Source: Haliclystus octoradiatus
Taxonomy: Eukaryota > Cnidaria > Staurozoa > Stauromedusae > Haliclystidae
Length of the DNA: 64,000 nt
Reading direction: 5' to 3'
Assembly: GCA_916610825.1 (NCBI GenBank)
Contig: OU744454.1
Span: forward strand, 397,001-461,000
The notes beneath the pieces were generated by a model. It searched no databases. It saw only the letters and a list, made by a program, of their open reading frames with translations, and was not told the origin of the DNA. This document shows, piece by piece, positions 12,001 through 45,798 of the stretch (the first letter of the stretch is position 1; the number at the start of each line of letters is the position of its first letter). Both the position numbers and the translations under genes were made by a program.

Positions 12001-15000
12001 AAAACCTTCCGCAAATCGCCGATTTCAGAGGAACCCTGAACTTGACAATCATTTAAACTTAATCCATTGACATCTTTGTTTGAACTATTCGTGACTAATC
12101 TGATTGGCGTTGAAGTACTTTTTTCGTTTATCACAATGTTCCAGGGTAAATAATGCTTTTGCAATCCTTCTTTTAGGCTCAATTCTGAAACAGGAATCCA
12201 GTGTTTCCTCTCCAAGTTTCCTTGAACTTGCTCTATTACTTGTGGCTGCAAGTGTGGTTTTTTCTTCAATTTTGCCAGTAAACCACCCATCATTCTTTCT
12301 ACTGACGCCTGATTTTCTTGCAATTTTTCCAAGTTATCATAATAGTTATAGTTAGCAAACCACTTTCCGTCTTTATGTACAAGTGAAGCGTATAGATCTG
12401 CATCCTCCTTTTCCATCTGCTTTGTGTGTTTTTTATCGGAGAAATCCAAATTCTCACAGGTCAGAACATCCATGAATTGTTTATGTTTTTCTGTAGTTGA
12501 TAACGCTTTAACGTATTTGCATGTAACTGTTTCGATCTTTTTATTGGATCCTCCTATCAAATAGTTGTTTGTTATTTTACTCTTGAACAAGACAATATTT
12601 CCATCATTCATGATTTGTTCGGGGTGGAGACCTTGATAATCAGCTCCAAGTAAAATGTCAATTTTAGTGGCTTTGACTCTGTAGGTTGTTGCATTCATTC
12701 TCTCTTGCCAGGCTTTTGGAATTACAATACTACCTCCAGCTACACCTGTCAATCCATCAAATCGTGTTAGTTCAATTTTTTTCTTTGATCCATCAACTTC
12801 AACGATAAACGAGAATACATCAAAGTCCTTCTCTTCAGATGTTGTTCCAGCAAATCCTTGAACACGTAAATGTTCAGACCTCTCAAATTCACCACACAAT
12901 TCAAAGTTTGCTTGGATCCAAGATCTTTGAGAACCGTTGTCATACTGCAATTTTGCACTGATAGATTGGTTTGTGTCTGGGTCGATGATAGTAACATCTT
13001 CAACTTGAGCTACTGCATAAAATCCGTTGTCATTCTTGATTTCCACACATTTGTTCTCTGAATATCCAGTAGATTCGTTTTCAAAGTTGCATTTACAAAG
13101 GCGATAGTGGTGCTTACTATTGCACTTTCCACAATCTGAGGATTTTGTTTTTCCATCACGGAGTTTAAATTTTCCATTACATTTTCCCTTACAATCATCT
13201 TCCTTTCTTGCACAACGTAAGCATATGTGCATATCCCCAAGATCGTTTATTGTTTTTTGTGTAAGGTAAGTACCTTGCATCTGGCAATCTCTAGACCAAA
13301 GAGCATGTGGTCCATCACAAAGGTAACACCCTGGTTTAACATTGACAGTAACCATCTTATACATTGAAACATCCGAGACATCATCTTCTTCCTCATAAAC
13401 ATTTGTTGACAGTTTTACATTGACATTTCTCTTTGTAGAATCATCTTTACCTCTCTTTAATGTGTAAAAGGTATCTCTGTTGGCCATTAAATAATATTTT
13501 TTTTGTTTGAATCCTTCAATAATGTGGTCCCAGATTTCAATTGGCCGTTTTTGATACTTTCTTTCTGAAACATAGTCCTTAATTACAGGAGGAAGTTTGT
13601 CAAAAAGTTCTTCGACTACGTCTTTTTGTATCACCATTTCTTTTATATTACTTGCGTTGAGATCAGTATTGATCGCAAAAACGTTTCTCATCATCTCCAC
13701 AGCAATGGGATCTCCATTTCCAAAAGGTTTCTTGATTTTTCCAATTCTCTTTGACATATCATTTGCGATCATGCTTGGCTCGCCAAAGTAGGAATCTAAT
13801 TCGTCAATGAAGTCATCCCACTCCTTTGTCTCTGTTATTGCCCGATTGATCATAACTTGTGCATTCCCATTTGCTTTTCTGAATGCTGAATTTGACACAA
13901 TCATCTTCCATAATCGCTTCGGCTTATTTGAACAATGTAGTGTTTCTAGTATCTGTCTCCTCCATGTGATGTAGTTACCACTGCTTCCATCAAATTCAGC
14001 CAAGTTTTTTCTGCTAAGCTCTACTTCTTTCGAATCACGTTCATTTTGTCTTTTATTATCGTCTCCAACTCTGCATTTTTCCGAAAGCTTATTGATTATG
14101 TCAAAACATTCCTCCATCCATTTCTCAATTTCTACTGGTGGATATTCTATTGAGTTCATTTCTAATTCACAATTAGTGACTTCTTCATTCATTTTCCGAA
14201 TGCTATTTCTAAAAAACTGATCCATAGCGTTTGCTGGGTTGCTTTCCGCTAACTTATTATACCTTCTCAGTGACTTAACAATACCTCTGACTTTCAAGGC
14301 CAACTTTCTGGATTCTTCTGGTAGTCGATCCAGCTCATTTGTGTTCAGACTAGAGCTGTGGAGAGAAGTGGTATCGTTCTCAATGTTGGCATTCAAGAGC
14401 TCTATGCCTCTAGAGAAATCGTTTGTTGCTAGCGAAAGTCTGTTCACTTCTTCTAGAGGAGGTGGTATCGATTCATTTAAAAATCTAGTGCTGGTAACCA
14501 ATTTCCCTTGTTGTGGTGTTTGTTGTCTACTTTCGTCACTATGATCAGAACTGCTTCCTTTCTTAAATTCGTTTATTATACATTCGCATCTTTCGCTATC
14601 ACATTTCAAATGCTCAATATGCTTATGCACTAAATCAACTTGGTCCAGAAGGCACACAGCAATTATGTTCTGTTCTAAACCCTCTAATACTTCTTCGTTA
14701 ATAAAATTGTTCCCACATATGGACCATGTATAAACTGGTTCAGCATAATATTGTTCATCAGAACTTAGAACATCTATAAGACTGTCATTTTCCTTCCATT
14801 CTTTGTCATCCGAAATTTCTGAAAGTTTAGACATTGCTTTTAGTAATATATCTACGTGTAGTTTTAAATTTGCCTTCCAGTTACGAAGCCTTTTTTCGAA
14901 TATGTTAGCTTTAGTCTTCCCAATAGGGTTTGGGTTTTCTCTCAATAATTGATTTAACATATCAGGAATACAAAGTGTTTTAATATGATTAACCTCGTAT

Positions 15001-15263
15001 AAAATAACATCCTTCGTCTCAATTTGTTCTCTTCTAATGTATAATCTTGTTAAAAAGCATTTTACATCTTTTAAATTAATCCCACTCTCATTGTCCCCTG
15101 TGACCAGTTGTGCAACTAACTCTTCTGTTAGCAGAATATGTTTTGCTAACTCAGAAGCACTGGGCATTGGTAAGTAGAAAATGTGTTCTCCTTCTATATC
15201 TAAGTCGACTGTTGTTCCTTTTATAGTGTTCCATCCTTCCATTAATTTTCCTCTAGTCATCAT
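9045..15263 (-). CDS. BEL/Pao Gag-Pol polyprotein
   Basis: A 2072-residue open frame of the retroelement. Parts in order: a Gag-like N-terminal half with a DUF1759-type region; a cysteine/histidine-rich segment around residues 650-730; a retropepsin-like domain of the DUF1758 type; reverse transcriptase (YVDDCVV box); RNase H of the Pao type; integrase with an N-terminal zinc-binding region and DDE-type core; and a C-terminal DUF5641-like tail. The order and the DUF1758/Pao signatures assign it to BEL/Pao rather than Gypsy or Copia. It is a mobile-element gene, not a host gene. Confidence 0.92.
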   Translation of the reverse strand: MMTRGKLMEGWNTIKGTTVDLDIEGEHIFYLPMPSASELAKHILLTEELVAQLVTGDNESGINLKDVKCFLTRLYIRREQIETKDVILYEVNHIKTLCIPDMLNQLLRENPNPIGKTKANIFEKRLRNWKANLKLHVDILLKAMSKLSEISDDKEWKENDSLIDVLSSDEQYYAEPVYTWSICGNNFINEEVLEGLEQNIIAVCLLDQVDLVHKHIEHLKCDSERCECIINEFKKGSSSDHSDESRQQTPQQGKLVTSTRFLNESIPPPLEEVNRLSLATNDFSRGIELLNANIENDTTSLHSSSLNTNELDRLPEESRKLALKVRGIVKSLRRYNKLAESNPANAMDQFFRNSIRKMNEEVTNCELEMNSIEYPPVEIEKWMEECFDIINKLSEKCRVGDDNKRQNERDSKEVELSRKNLAEFDGSSGNYITWRRQILETLHCSNKPKRLWKMIVSNSAFRKANGNAQVMINRAITETKEWDDFIDELDSYFGEPSMIANDMSKRIGKIKKPFGNGDPIAVEMMRNVFAINTDLNASNIKEMVIQKDVVEELFDKLPPVIKDYVSERKYQKRPIEIWDHIIEGFKQKKYYLMANRDTFYTLKRGKDDSTKRNVNVKLSTNVYEEEDDVSDVSMYKMVTVNVKPGCYLCDGPHALWSRDCQMQGTYLTQKTINDLGDMHICLRCARKEDDCKGKCNGKFKLRDGKTKSSDCGKCNSKHHYRLCKCNFENESTGYSENKCVEIKNDNGFYAVAQVEDVTIIDPDTNQSISAKLQYDNGSQRSWIQANFELCGEFERSEHLRVQGFAGTTSEEKDFDVFSFIVEVDGSKKKIELTRFDGLTGVAGGSIVIPKAWQERMNATTYRVKATKIDILLGADYQGLHPEQIMNDGNIVLFKSKITNNYLIGGSNKKIETVTCKYVKALSTTEKHKQFMDVLTCENLDFSDKKHTKQMEKEDADLYASLVHKDGKWFANYNYYDNLEKLQENQASVERMMGGLLAKLKKKPHLQPQVIEQVQGNLERKHWIPVSELSLKEGLQKHYLPWNIVINEKSTSTPIRLVTNSSNKDVNGLSLNDCQVQGSSEIGDLRKVLLTLRTAQNIAIGDLSKYFNSFQLPEEDVSLRRLLIPDVLVPANWKHVITPSSMFLEEVEASMPFGDSAAAWLAVLGRVKNAEEFSNLVPEYEERLLSIYVHQSYVDDCVVTGKWKEDIQPLMEAMKKVAEAGGFTFKEFHVLGEEKVEKVLGYMWNSEKDILSLKNWFNLGQKERGKKLEEDLTSENVQSLVMEKFTKKNAISCQAQMFDPMGLYLPMTIKLRLFYGEVCLQYPGQNKESWNTELDEDFKKKFIAIFLEIWKAKEVSFPRTTIPCDVIEGEKVDVMLATFCDGGEKAYAACIYIVTKTENGSESRLLQAIAKTAGTKRISIPRLELLGAEIGVKLWKKTIESLPKEINVVTSMFFSDSTTVLRQLHSHSGTFNVFVGTRVQYIQSHTNIEDWKYIPSEQNPADLATKNKATAEDLKSTKWMNGQFLMKPEDTWPVSSFDNLPGKYEPLTDLAKGYSTAKQGTDANKIAMKKITSSMVVNKGESKDIFIATIASNAPTWDAAIRICALVLKAVGKFKSFIQNDEDSALASAPVRFHQAKKMLLQSTMQDTKNMLKVSKLSSYETVEGHDKIIYAVGRMFESIGERKVPVICGASRVGTLILNQWHNLWGHGHSIRRVESKLREKFYIPFSQKRLKKIRESCFTCKKLDAKSLPQKMGPLPESRFSFTKPFYSVQVDIAGPFLVRDSVKLRISLKHWLLCVTCESTRATFACAMEDYGAASVLRGLENLKSQHGVFKFFHSDLGSNLVKSGKVLENQFQEIQLAVTRKYPEVEWHFGPAKAPWVQGTVEAIIKLIKVERRREQLLTGQKVLTSLQFDQVVRGWANMVNERPLIYNPEIGQAITPNHLLHGRNNESQEDKQLEVSGKLLTKFKDVQDQMRHWWEVYNESVRRDRIQKWKKEKTNLEENDIVWLLDTPSRTGFYKLGKITKTSPGSDGLVRRVTVRYFNSTDKQCRAETVQRHANTLVLVQKSEGNQD

Positions 15264-15391
15264 TTTGAAAAGCTATAGGTGCTGTAAATAAAGAACCAAT
15301 ACAGTAATATTCCTTTGTCAAACCAAATCTTGGCTGTGTTTGAGAACTCTTATTATTGTTATAACATCTCCGCCATGTGTTAAAATTTAAA

Positions 15392-15735
15392 TGTTTTAAC
15401 CATCAAATCAGACACAAAACCAAAGAGAAACAAAGCAAATATTAACCAAACTGTAATATAATTAGATTTAAATTTTAACAGCAAAGCTCTATATATTTTA
15501 AAACAGTAATACAGCATTTAACTATTGCAAATACAATATAGTTTCACGCCATCATGAATAAAACTAAAAACTTTTTCCACGTGGTTCCTTTATGTCCACC
15601 ACAGCCTCTCTTTAGGTTATTTGACATTTCTATAGAGAGGCAGCTTGCCAGATTAAACATGGATTGAATAAACGATATTAAACAAGATTAATTGAAATAA
15701 AATTAGGAAACTAAATAAAATATATAGTTAAAACA
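15392..15735 (-). repeat. LTR of the BEL/Pao element (5' LTR in element sense)
   Basis: 344 bp, same sequence as 8591-8934, followed by the second CTTGG target copy. The unit 15741-16029 between the element and ISOC2 holds nothing coding; it should contain the ISOC2 promoter and 5' UTR. Confidence 0.93.
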
Positions 15736-16029
15736 CTTGGTGACTGACTAGCATTTATGACACAGATGACACTGACAGAGCTCAATATTGAATTAATTAC
15801 GCTGAGCAATTCAATCAAAACCTACATGGTTGATCCATCTGATTGAGATGCTGCAATGACATTTCTTGATATTGTATTCATCCGATGATATTGTGACCTG
15901 GCATGAAAGCAGAGACGCCTGCGACGTTACTTGTAGTTTTCCAACGTTGACTTGTGAGAGCTACACAGCTCGAATCGATATCCATGATACAAACAAACTA
16001 CTTTAACGAGGCTGTCTTTCTTTCTCAAA

Positions 16030-19000
16030 ATGGCGGTTGCTCGAAGATTAGGAAAAGTTATGGCCGACACTTCTGCCTTTTTTCTCTGTGACATGCAGGA
16101 GAAATTCAGGCCAACAATCAAATACTACCCAGAAATAATTAATGTTGCAAAGAAAATGGTAAATATTTGATGTTTTAGTTCTTTACTGTGCTTGCAGGCT
16201 TCCGAATAGAGACCTCCAAAGCCAAAGGTGTATCTCACTGTTGTTGCAGTTGAATAAATAAATGCAAATGAGATCAAATTACATTCAACTTGCAAATATG
16301 TTACTCCTACATTGTTTGGATTTAATAATGTTTGAATTTAGTAATAAATCAAATGAAAAACAATTTAGTTTAATGAATTGTTTCTTGAAACTTGAATCTA
16401 GACAGATTAGTCTTTAACTTCAAACATTATCAGGTAGGCCTAGCTAGGGATGAAACAAATACAGGGCCTAGTATATTGGCCATGATTGCCATCCCTCACC
16501 GTAGATCCGGTTTGCAAAGCACGGCAGCTGCGCCCCCAGGATGGACATTTTTGACATGATTGCCGCCCCTGAAATTGCAATTTTCATCCAAAATCGGCTG
16601 TTAAAATGGATATTTTATCATTTTCTTCCTAAATGTTGAATGAAATTATGGGTTTTGGCGCCCCTGGAGTCTAATTGGATCAGCTGCCACCCCCAACTTT
16701 TTTCAGCGCTACCGCCCCCGAGATCTTGTAAAGACTGACATTGTTTTCAGGCTGTAGTCTGTAGAGTCAGTCCTCTTGTTGAGATATTATGTTAGTTTAT
16801 ACCATTAATAATGTTTATTTTTATAATAAATGTAATTTAAATTAAAAATAAAGATGTCCTCTTTGCTATAATTTGCTAGTTGTCTGCTGCTCAAATCCTC
16901 AACATTCCAGTGTTTGCAACTGAACAGGTATGTCAGCCCACTAGTTAGATTAATTAACAGAATATGTCAATCAATTAATTTCAAAGCCAAGGGAATAATA
17001 TTTTGTTTATTTAGTATCCAAAAGGCCTTGGCAACACTGTTAAGGAACTAGATGTCAGCTCAGCAAAAGTTTTCTCAAAGACGGTCTTTTCAATGTTGAC
17101 ACCTGAAGTTGATGTACAATTAAAAGCTATGACCAATGTCAAGTCTGTGGTTTTATTTGGAATTGAGGTAATTATATCACGTGTTGTAGGCTGTAACGTT
17201 TTCATTTCATTTCATTTTTGACTAAATCTATTGTTCTTTTGAAATAACGTTCAACACACTGCTTTGCGTGCTAACAAAGGTCGAACAAAAACGATTGCGC
17301 AAGAAACACCATTTTATTGTTAAAAATACAATGGGCATGCTGTGTGATTATTCCAAATTTTTAGCCAAATTTTTTAGACAAAATTTTTTTTCCATTGCCC
17401 GCCATGATGGCCGACTCGCAGCTTAGCGAGATTACAATTGCATTATTAAATGAAATGTTTTCTAATACTCCTGGATTAGTTTACATCGTGATTATATCTT
17501 CATTGGTAGAACACATGATTGTTTTCTTCTTCTCGTCATTTGAAATGGTTAATGAAAGATTTTAATCGTTTTGTAACATCACTATTTGAGGTGAAACTTC
17601 GAAGATAATTGTTGTTGTGTTTTGACCATGAGAACTTTTGAACCGACAATTCATCATTTGGATGGGAGCTTAGACAAGACAGTATTATATATTTATGGTT
17701 TGTATTGTTTTCTGAAGTTATTTATTACATCAAACTGCTAAGCCAGTCGTCATGGTTTTATTTGTTTTATTAAAATGTTTTAATTCTGCTGCGACATCAC
17801 CTTAAGAAGAGACAATTTCGCACGTCATTTACAACTCACACCTGTATTGTAAGTAGTGAAAATCACTTCATTTGTTGTTATCTTGGTATGGTCTAGTGGT
17901 GAAGCGTTCGCATTAGGTGCGCGGGGTCTAGGGTTCAATCCTATCGGTCTGCCTAACGTTTTTTTTCTTTTTTCTTTTTACTTTGATTTATTATTTGGAT
18001 ATATTTTTGACTCATGGGTACGTAAGTGACCTTGAGTCTATGCTGTCATGGTTGAAACGTTTTCATTTCATTTTTGACTAAATCTATTGTTCTTTTGAAA
18101 TAACGTTCAACACACTGCTTTGCGTGCTAACAAAGGTCGAACAAGAAACGATTGCGCAAGAAACACCATTTTATTGTTAAAAATACAATTGGGCATGCTG
18201 TGTGATTATTCTAAATTTTTAGCTAAATTTTTTTGACATAATTTTTTTCCATTGCCCGCCATGATGGCCGACTCGCAGCTTAGCGAGATTACAATTGCAT
18301 TATTAAATGAAATGTTTTCTAATACTCCTGGATTAGTTTACATCGTGACTATCTCTTCATTGGTAGAACACATGATTGTTTTCTTCTTCTCGTCATTTGA
18401 AATGGTTAATGAAAGGTTTTAATCGTTCTGTAACATCACTATTTGAGGTGAAACTTCGAAGATAATTGTTGTTGTGTTTTGACCATGAGAACTTTTAAAC
18501 CGACAATTCATCATTTGTTTGGGGGCTTAGACAAGCAAGTATTATATATTTATGTTAGTATTGTTTTCTGAAGTTATCTATTACATGAAACTGCTAAGCC
18601 AGTCGTCATGGTTTTATTTGGTTTATTAAACTGTTTTAATTCAAAGGTTTTATGTAGGTGCTTTTCGAAACCATTATCAGCCTAATTTCATAACTACATA
18701 TGAATTGAAATGAAGTAAAAAAAGAAAAAAAAATTCTGCTGCGACATCAGCTTAAGAAGAGACAATTTCGCACGTCATTTACAACTCACACCTGTATTAT
18801 AAGTAGTGAAAATCACTTCGTTTGTTACATCTTGGTATGGTCTAGTGGTGGAGCGTCTGCTTAAAGCGCGCGGGGTCTGGGGCTCAATCCCATGGGTGGT
18901 CTGCATTAACATTTTTTTTTCTTTGATTTTTTATTTGGATATATTTTTCTTTATATTATTATATCATTTGGATATTGTTTATAATTTATTTTATTTGATT

Positions 19001-20622
19001 GAAGGTGATTTTTTTATTTGATCTGATTTTTATATCATTCGATTGGATTGATTTACTCTTTTGAATTTGATTTGATTTGATTTTTCTTTGCATGATGATT
19101 TGATCGATTTGATATTCTATTGAATTTGATTTATATTGGTTTATTTTGATTATTATATTATTCACCATGAGTCCGAGCGTAGCGGAGCTATTTTTCTCTT
19201 CTCTGAGCCACCTTTCTCAGCACAACATACCAATTTTGGATTGGACATTTTTATAATATAGTGGGGAGAAGGTTGTGTTTGATTGCCCCGTCGTTCTCAG
19301 GCGTTATTTGTAAATTTCATTTGTCAGGATGGTGCTTACCTATCTGTCATCAGTTTGCGATTGCCTCTAAATGTTTTTTATAAATTAATTTTTGACACAT
19401 GGTTATGTCGTCAGTCATCATGTCGTCTATCCTATCATACGGGGAAAAAGTTATTCATCATAATCATATTCTTGTTGTGTGAACATCAGGTGATCGCATA
19501 ATGCTTTGCCGGATAACATCCGCTTAGTATAAATTAATATTTGTTTTGATTGATTGAGACTATACCAAAGAAAGCTATCAGAGCTAACGGTTACACGATA
19601 ATAACACCGCATAAACGTATGAGAAAATACTGTTATAAGTTCAGCAAGATTTCCTGCAAAAATGATAACAAAACAACAGCAACGCAAACACAGGAGGGAG
19701 ACACAAGCTTAGAGGTCTATTTTGACCATCTGTGGAGTGATTTTGACCACGTTTTGCCAGTACCTTGAAGCAGGCAACATACAAGAACATAATTAAAAAA
19801 CATTTGACGCTAGAGCACTGATTGCAGTCAAACGTCAATACGGCGTCAATAATCATGTTAGCATTAGCCCCTTTGGTTGATTTTCTCTTAAATTTCCAAC
19901 AATGTTCCAAATAATTCCATTTTGTTGCCAGATTTCAAGCAGGTAATTTGATCAGGACTATTTGCATTGAGTGTAAACCATGGTGTGAACAAATCAAAAC
20001 ACGATGATGAAAGTGCTTCTGGCCTGTGTGCAGACCTTACAGACAAGCAATAGGAAACTTAATTCTAATGTTTAATCCCTTGAAATCTGCACACAGGATT
20101 ATAGCAATTACACACACCGTAGCTTTTCTTATAACGTAGTTCTTCCTTCTTCTATCATAGTAAACCATGTGTCATAGCATGGAGTGGCTATTTTTTTTTA
20201 ATGCAGTTGTTTTTCATTTCAGACTCATGTCTGTATCATGCAGACAACGCTCGATCTTCTGGAGAGAGATTATGAGGTCCACATCATAGCCGACGCATGC
20301 TCATCTCGCAGTATGACAGATCGCATGTTTGCTCTAGAGGTAAATGGTACTGGTTAGAACAGAATAACTTGACTAGATAGGGGGCTAGCTTAAAATAGGG
20401 GACATGTAAACAACACTGCTCCCTCCGATATTTGCTGGAATTAATTTGTAATTTTTATCTTTGCAATTTTAGCGGTTGCGTCAGGCTGGAGCATTTGTGA
20501 CTACAAGTGAATCGTTGCTCTTCATGTTACTAAAAGATGCAAAACATCCACAATTCAGAGATGTCCAGTCATTGGTAATGTCTGATCCAATTGATACAGG
20601 TTTATTACAGCAAAAATTGTAA
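16030..20622 (+). CDS. ISOC2: Isochorismatase domain-containing protein 2-like hydrolase, 5 exons
   Basis: Exons 16030-16158, 16880-16927, 17015-17167, 20223-20339, 20473-20622, all phase 0, encode 198 aa, close to human ISOC2 (205 aa). The isochorismatase-like fold is clear: FLCDMQEKF near the start, [42 protein letters not shown] and DACSSRS. The putative catalytic triad is present: Asp21, Lys81 and Cys114. In animals the physiological substrate is not settled; the family comprises cysteine hydrolases, and this is a probable mitochondrial or cytosolic enzyme. Intron 3 (17168-20222) is enlarged by repeats. The gene converges with the PP2A scaffold gene, leaving about 390 bp between their ends. 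Confidence 0.93.
17195..18007 (+). repeat. Dispersed repeat, copy 1, ending in a tRNA-like unit
   Basis: About 0.8 kb, repeated as a direct copy at 18055-18949 with high similarity (shared CCGCCATGATGGCCGACTCG and many longer blocks). Only 48 bp separates the copies. It carries no protein frame. Near its right end it contains a tRNA-like promoter unit, so it may be a composite SINE or a non-autonomous element. Family not recognised. Confidence 0.75.
17885..17955 (+). other. tRNA-like sequence with A and B boxes, copy 1
   Basis: A box TGGTCTAGTGG and B box GGTTCAATCC are correctly spaced and followed by a T run (terminator-like). No good acceptor stem is visible, so I read it as a tRNA-derived pol III promoter rather than a tRNA gene. 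Confidence 0.55.
18643..18735 (+). mobile_element. Short A-tailed insertion inside repeat copy 2
   Basis: Absent from copy 1, which preserves the empty site (TTTTAATTCTGCTGCG). The insert ends in an A-rich tail and appears flanked by a short AATTC duplication. This is the signature of a target-primed retroinsertion, here a very short SINE-like or retrosequence fragment. Confidence 0.55.
18832..18903 (+). other. tRNA-like sequence, copy 2
   Basis: Same A box as copy 1; the B box is GGCTCAATCC, one base off consensus, again followed by a long T run. Confidence 0.5.
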
Positions 20623-21008
20623 CAACTTAATTCAACACCATGTTAATTAATTCAATAGAGATTTTTATAAATTAATCAAATCAGAAAAACTTGCAAATAT
20701 TATTTCATGTTTCTTTAATTATCTCGTTAACTGCTTCTATTTCATTTTTAAAGTGTTGTGTGATATAAATGAATAGGAGCAAATCAATATTCAGTTAGTA
20801 TACAAGAATATTAATATACAATGATGGTAGCATTAATTGAGATGCTTCTTTTCTCATCACGATACTCATCAGCATGTGTAGCAAATGGATTGCATTGATC
20901 GCATGCAGTTTTCTGTCCGTATTTATCCACAAACTGCAAAAGAAAAATTAATTAAGTTAGCGTAGACACAGAATGCATGCATACCAAGTGACAATGACTG
21001 AGTGACTG
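20623..21008. other. Tail-to-tail spacer between ISOC2 and the PP2A scaffold gene
   Basis: Contains an alternative last-exon candidate for the minus-strand gene (acceptor about 20937) whose frame closes after a few codons. Otherwise AT-rich 3' UTR-like sequence. Confidence 0.4.
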
Positions 21009-34433
<13,425 letters not shown>

Positions 34434-34940
34434 GTTAACTGTGTTAAAACAACCGTCAAAACAACCAAAAGTTTTGAAGGACTTGAGAATATAATTTTGA
34501 CGATGTAAGCAAGACCAACGGAAGATCAAAGTGCGCATGCTCTATTCATTAAATGACCATCATGCATTGCTGGCTATAATCAAAACAAACGCAAGGGAAT
34601 ATCAGGTTAATTAAGGAACGATACAACTGCAAAGAATTCAAATTTAATTTATATATCAACTAAATTGTAAATATTGATTTTTAATTCCTTTTCATTTTCA
34701 AGTAATCTATAATGGATAGCTTCAGACATCACTGGCATCAGAAACCATGCCTCAGAGTGCTCATGGCCGGAGGACAGAGGTGAAATATTTGCATAATCTA
34801 TTGAATTGGACCCGGTCTCTTATGCGCATGCTGAGGGTTCTGCGCACGTGGGGTGATGAGTTTGTGTTTTTCCGGTCAATGATCAAAAGAGCATACCATC
34901 TCACACCACACAGATCTCACAGACTGAGGCATGATAAATA
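34434..34940. promoter_or_regulatory. Head-to-head promoter region of PP2A-A and DNMT3
   Basis: Only 507 bp separates the two start codons, which diverge. It contains NRF1-like motifs TGCGCATGC at 34532-34540 and 34823-34831 and TGCGCACGTG at 34841-34850, common in bidirectional housekeeping promoters. A 64-codon frame at 34747-34941 has no recognisable similarity and probably lies in 5' UTR. Confidence 0.6.
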
Positions 34941-45389
<10,449 letters not shown>

Positions 45390-45798
45390 CCTCACAGAAC
45401 TTTTAATAACTCTGTTTTAATTTTCGGTAGGTAAAATCGTATTTTAGTCATTTATTTTTGTTAAATTTTTAAATTCATTTTAGCTTTTGATAAAATATTC
45501 GTGCCTTTGATGTTGTCTATAACAACAGTATCTATAAATCTGTGACGCAGAGATACGGTAGCCGCAAAATCCGTTTCGTCTGATTTTGATACGATAACGG
45601 CGTTACGATACGGCGTCGCTTTTGTTGCGATTTCTATAAACTGTCACGCTGCAATAGTCTTGCTCAACAACTGAAATAATTTAAATTTGATTTGTTTATT
45701 TCTTCGTAGGTATATAAGTTTTACTGTGTGTTTATAATATATATATATTTATAATACTTTACTATCATCGATATAATAAGTAATTATTTCTATAGGAT

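Larger units (their letters stand above)
8591..15735 (-). mobile_element. BEL/Pao LTR retrotransposon, looks whole and young
   Basis: Two 344-bp direct LTRs (8591-8934 and 15392-15735) begin TGTTTTAAC and end GTTAAAACA, and look identical by eye. The element is flanked by a 5-bp target duplication, CTTGG (8586-8590 and 15736-15740), the size expected for BEL/Pao. It is oriented minus and its internal region is one long open frame. Identical LTRs imply a very recent insertion, possibly still polymorphic in the population. Confidence 0.93.
18055..18949 (+). repeat. Dispersed repeat, copy 2, with a short insertion
   Basis: Direct copy of 17195-18007. It differs mainly by an extra ~95 bp block at about 18643-18735. 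Confidence 0.75.

Noticed and set aside
17885-18903. Two functional tRNA genes
   Set aside because: A and B boxes are good, but no 7-bp acceptor stem forms in either copy and both lie in repeats.
20031-20098. Short inverted repeat CTGTGTGCAGA / TCTGCACACAG as an RNA gene
   Set aside because: A 68-bp imperfect hairpin alone is not enough to call a microRNA or other RNA gene.
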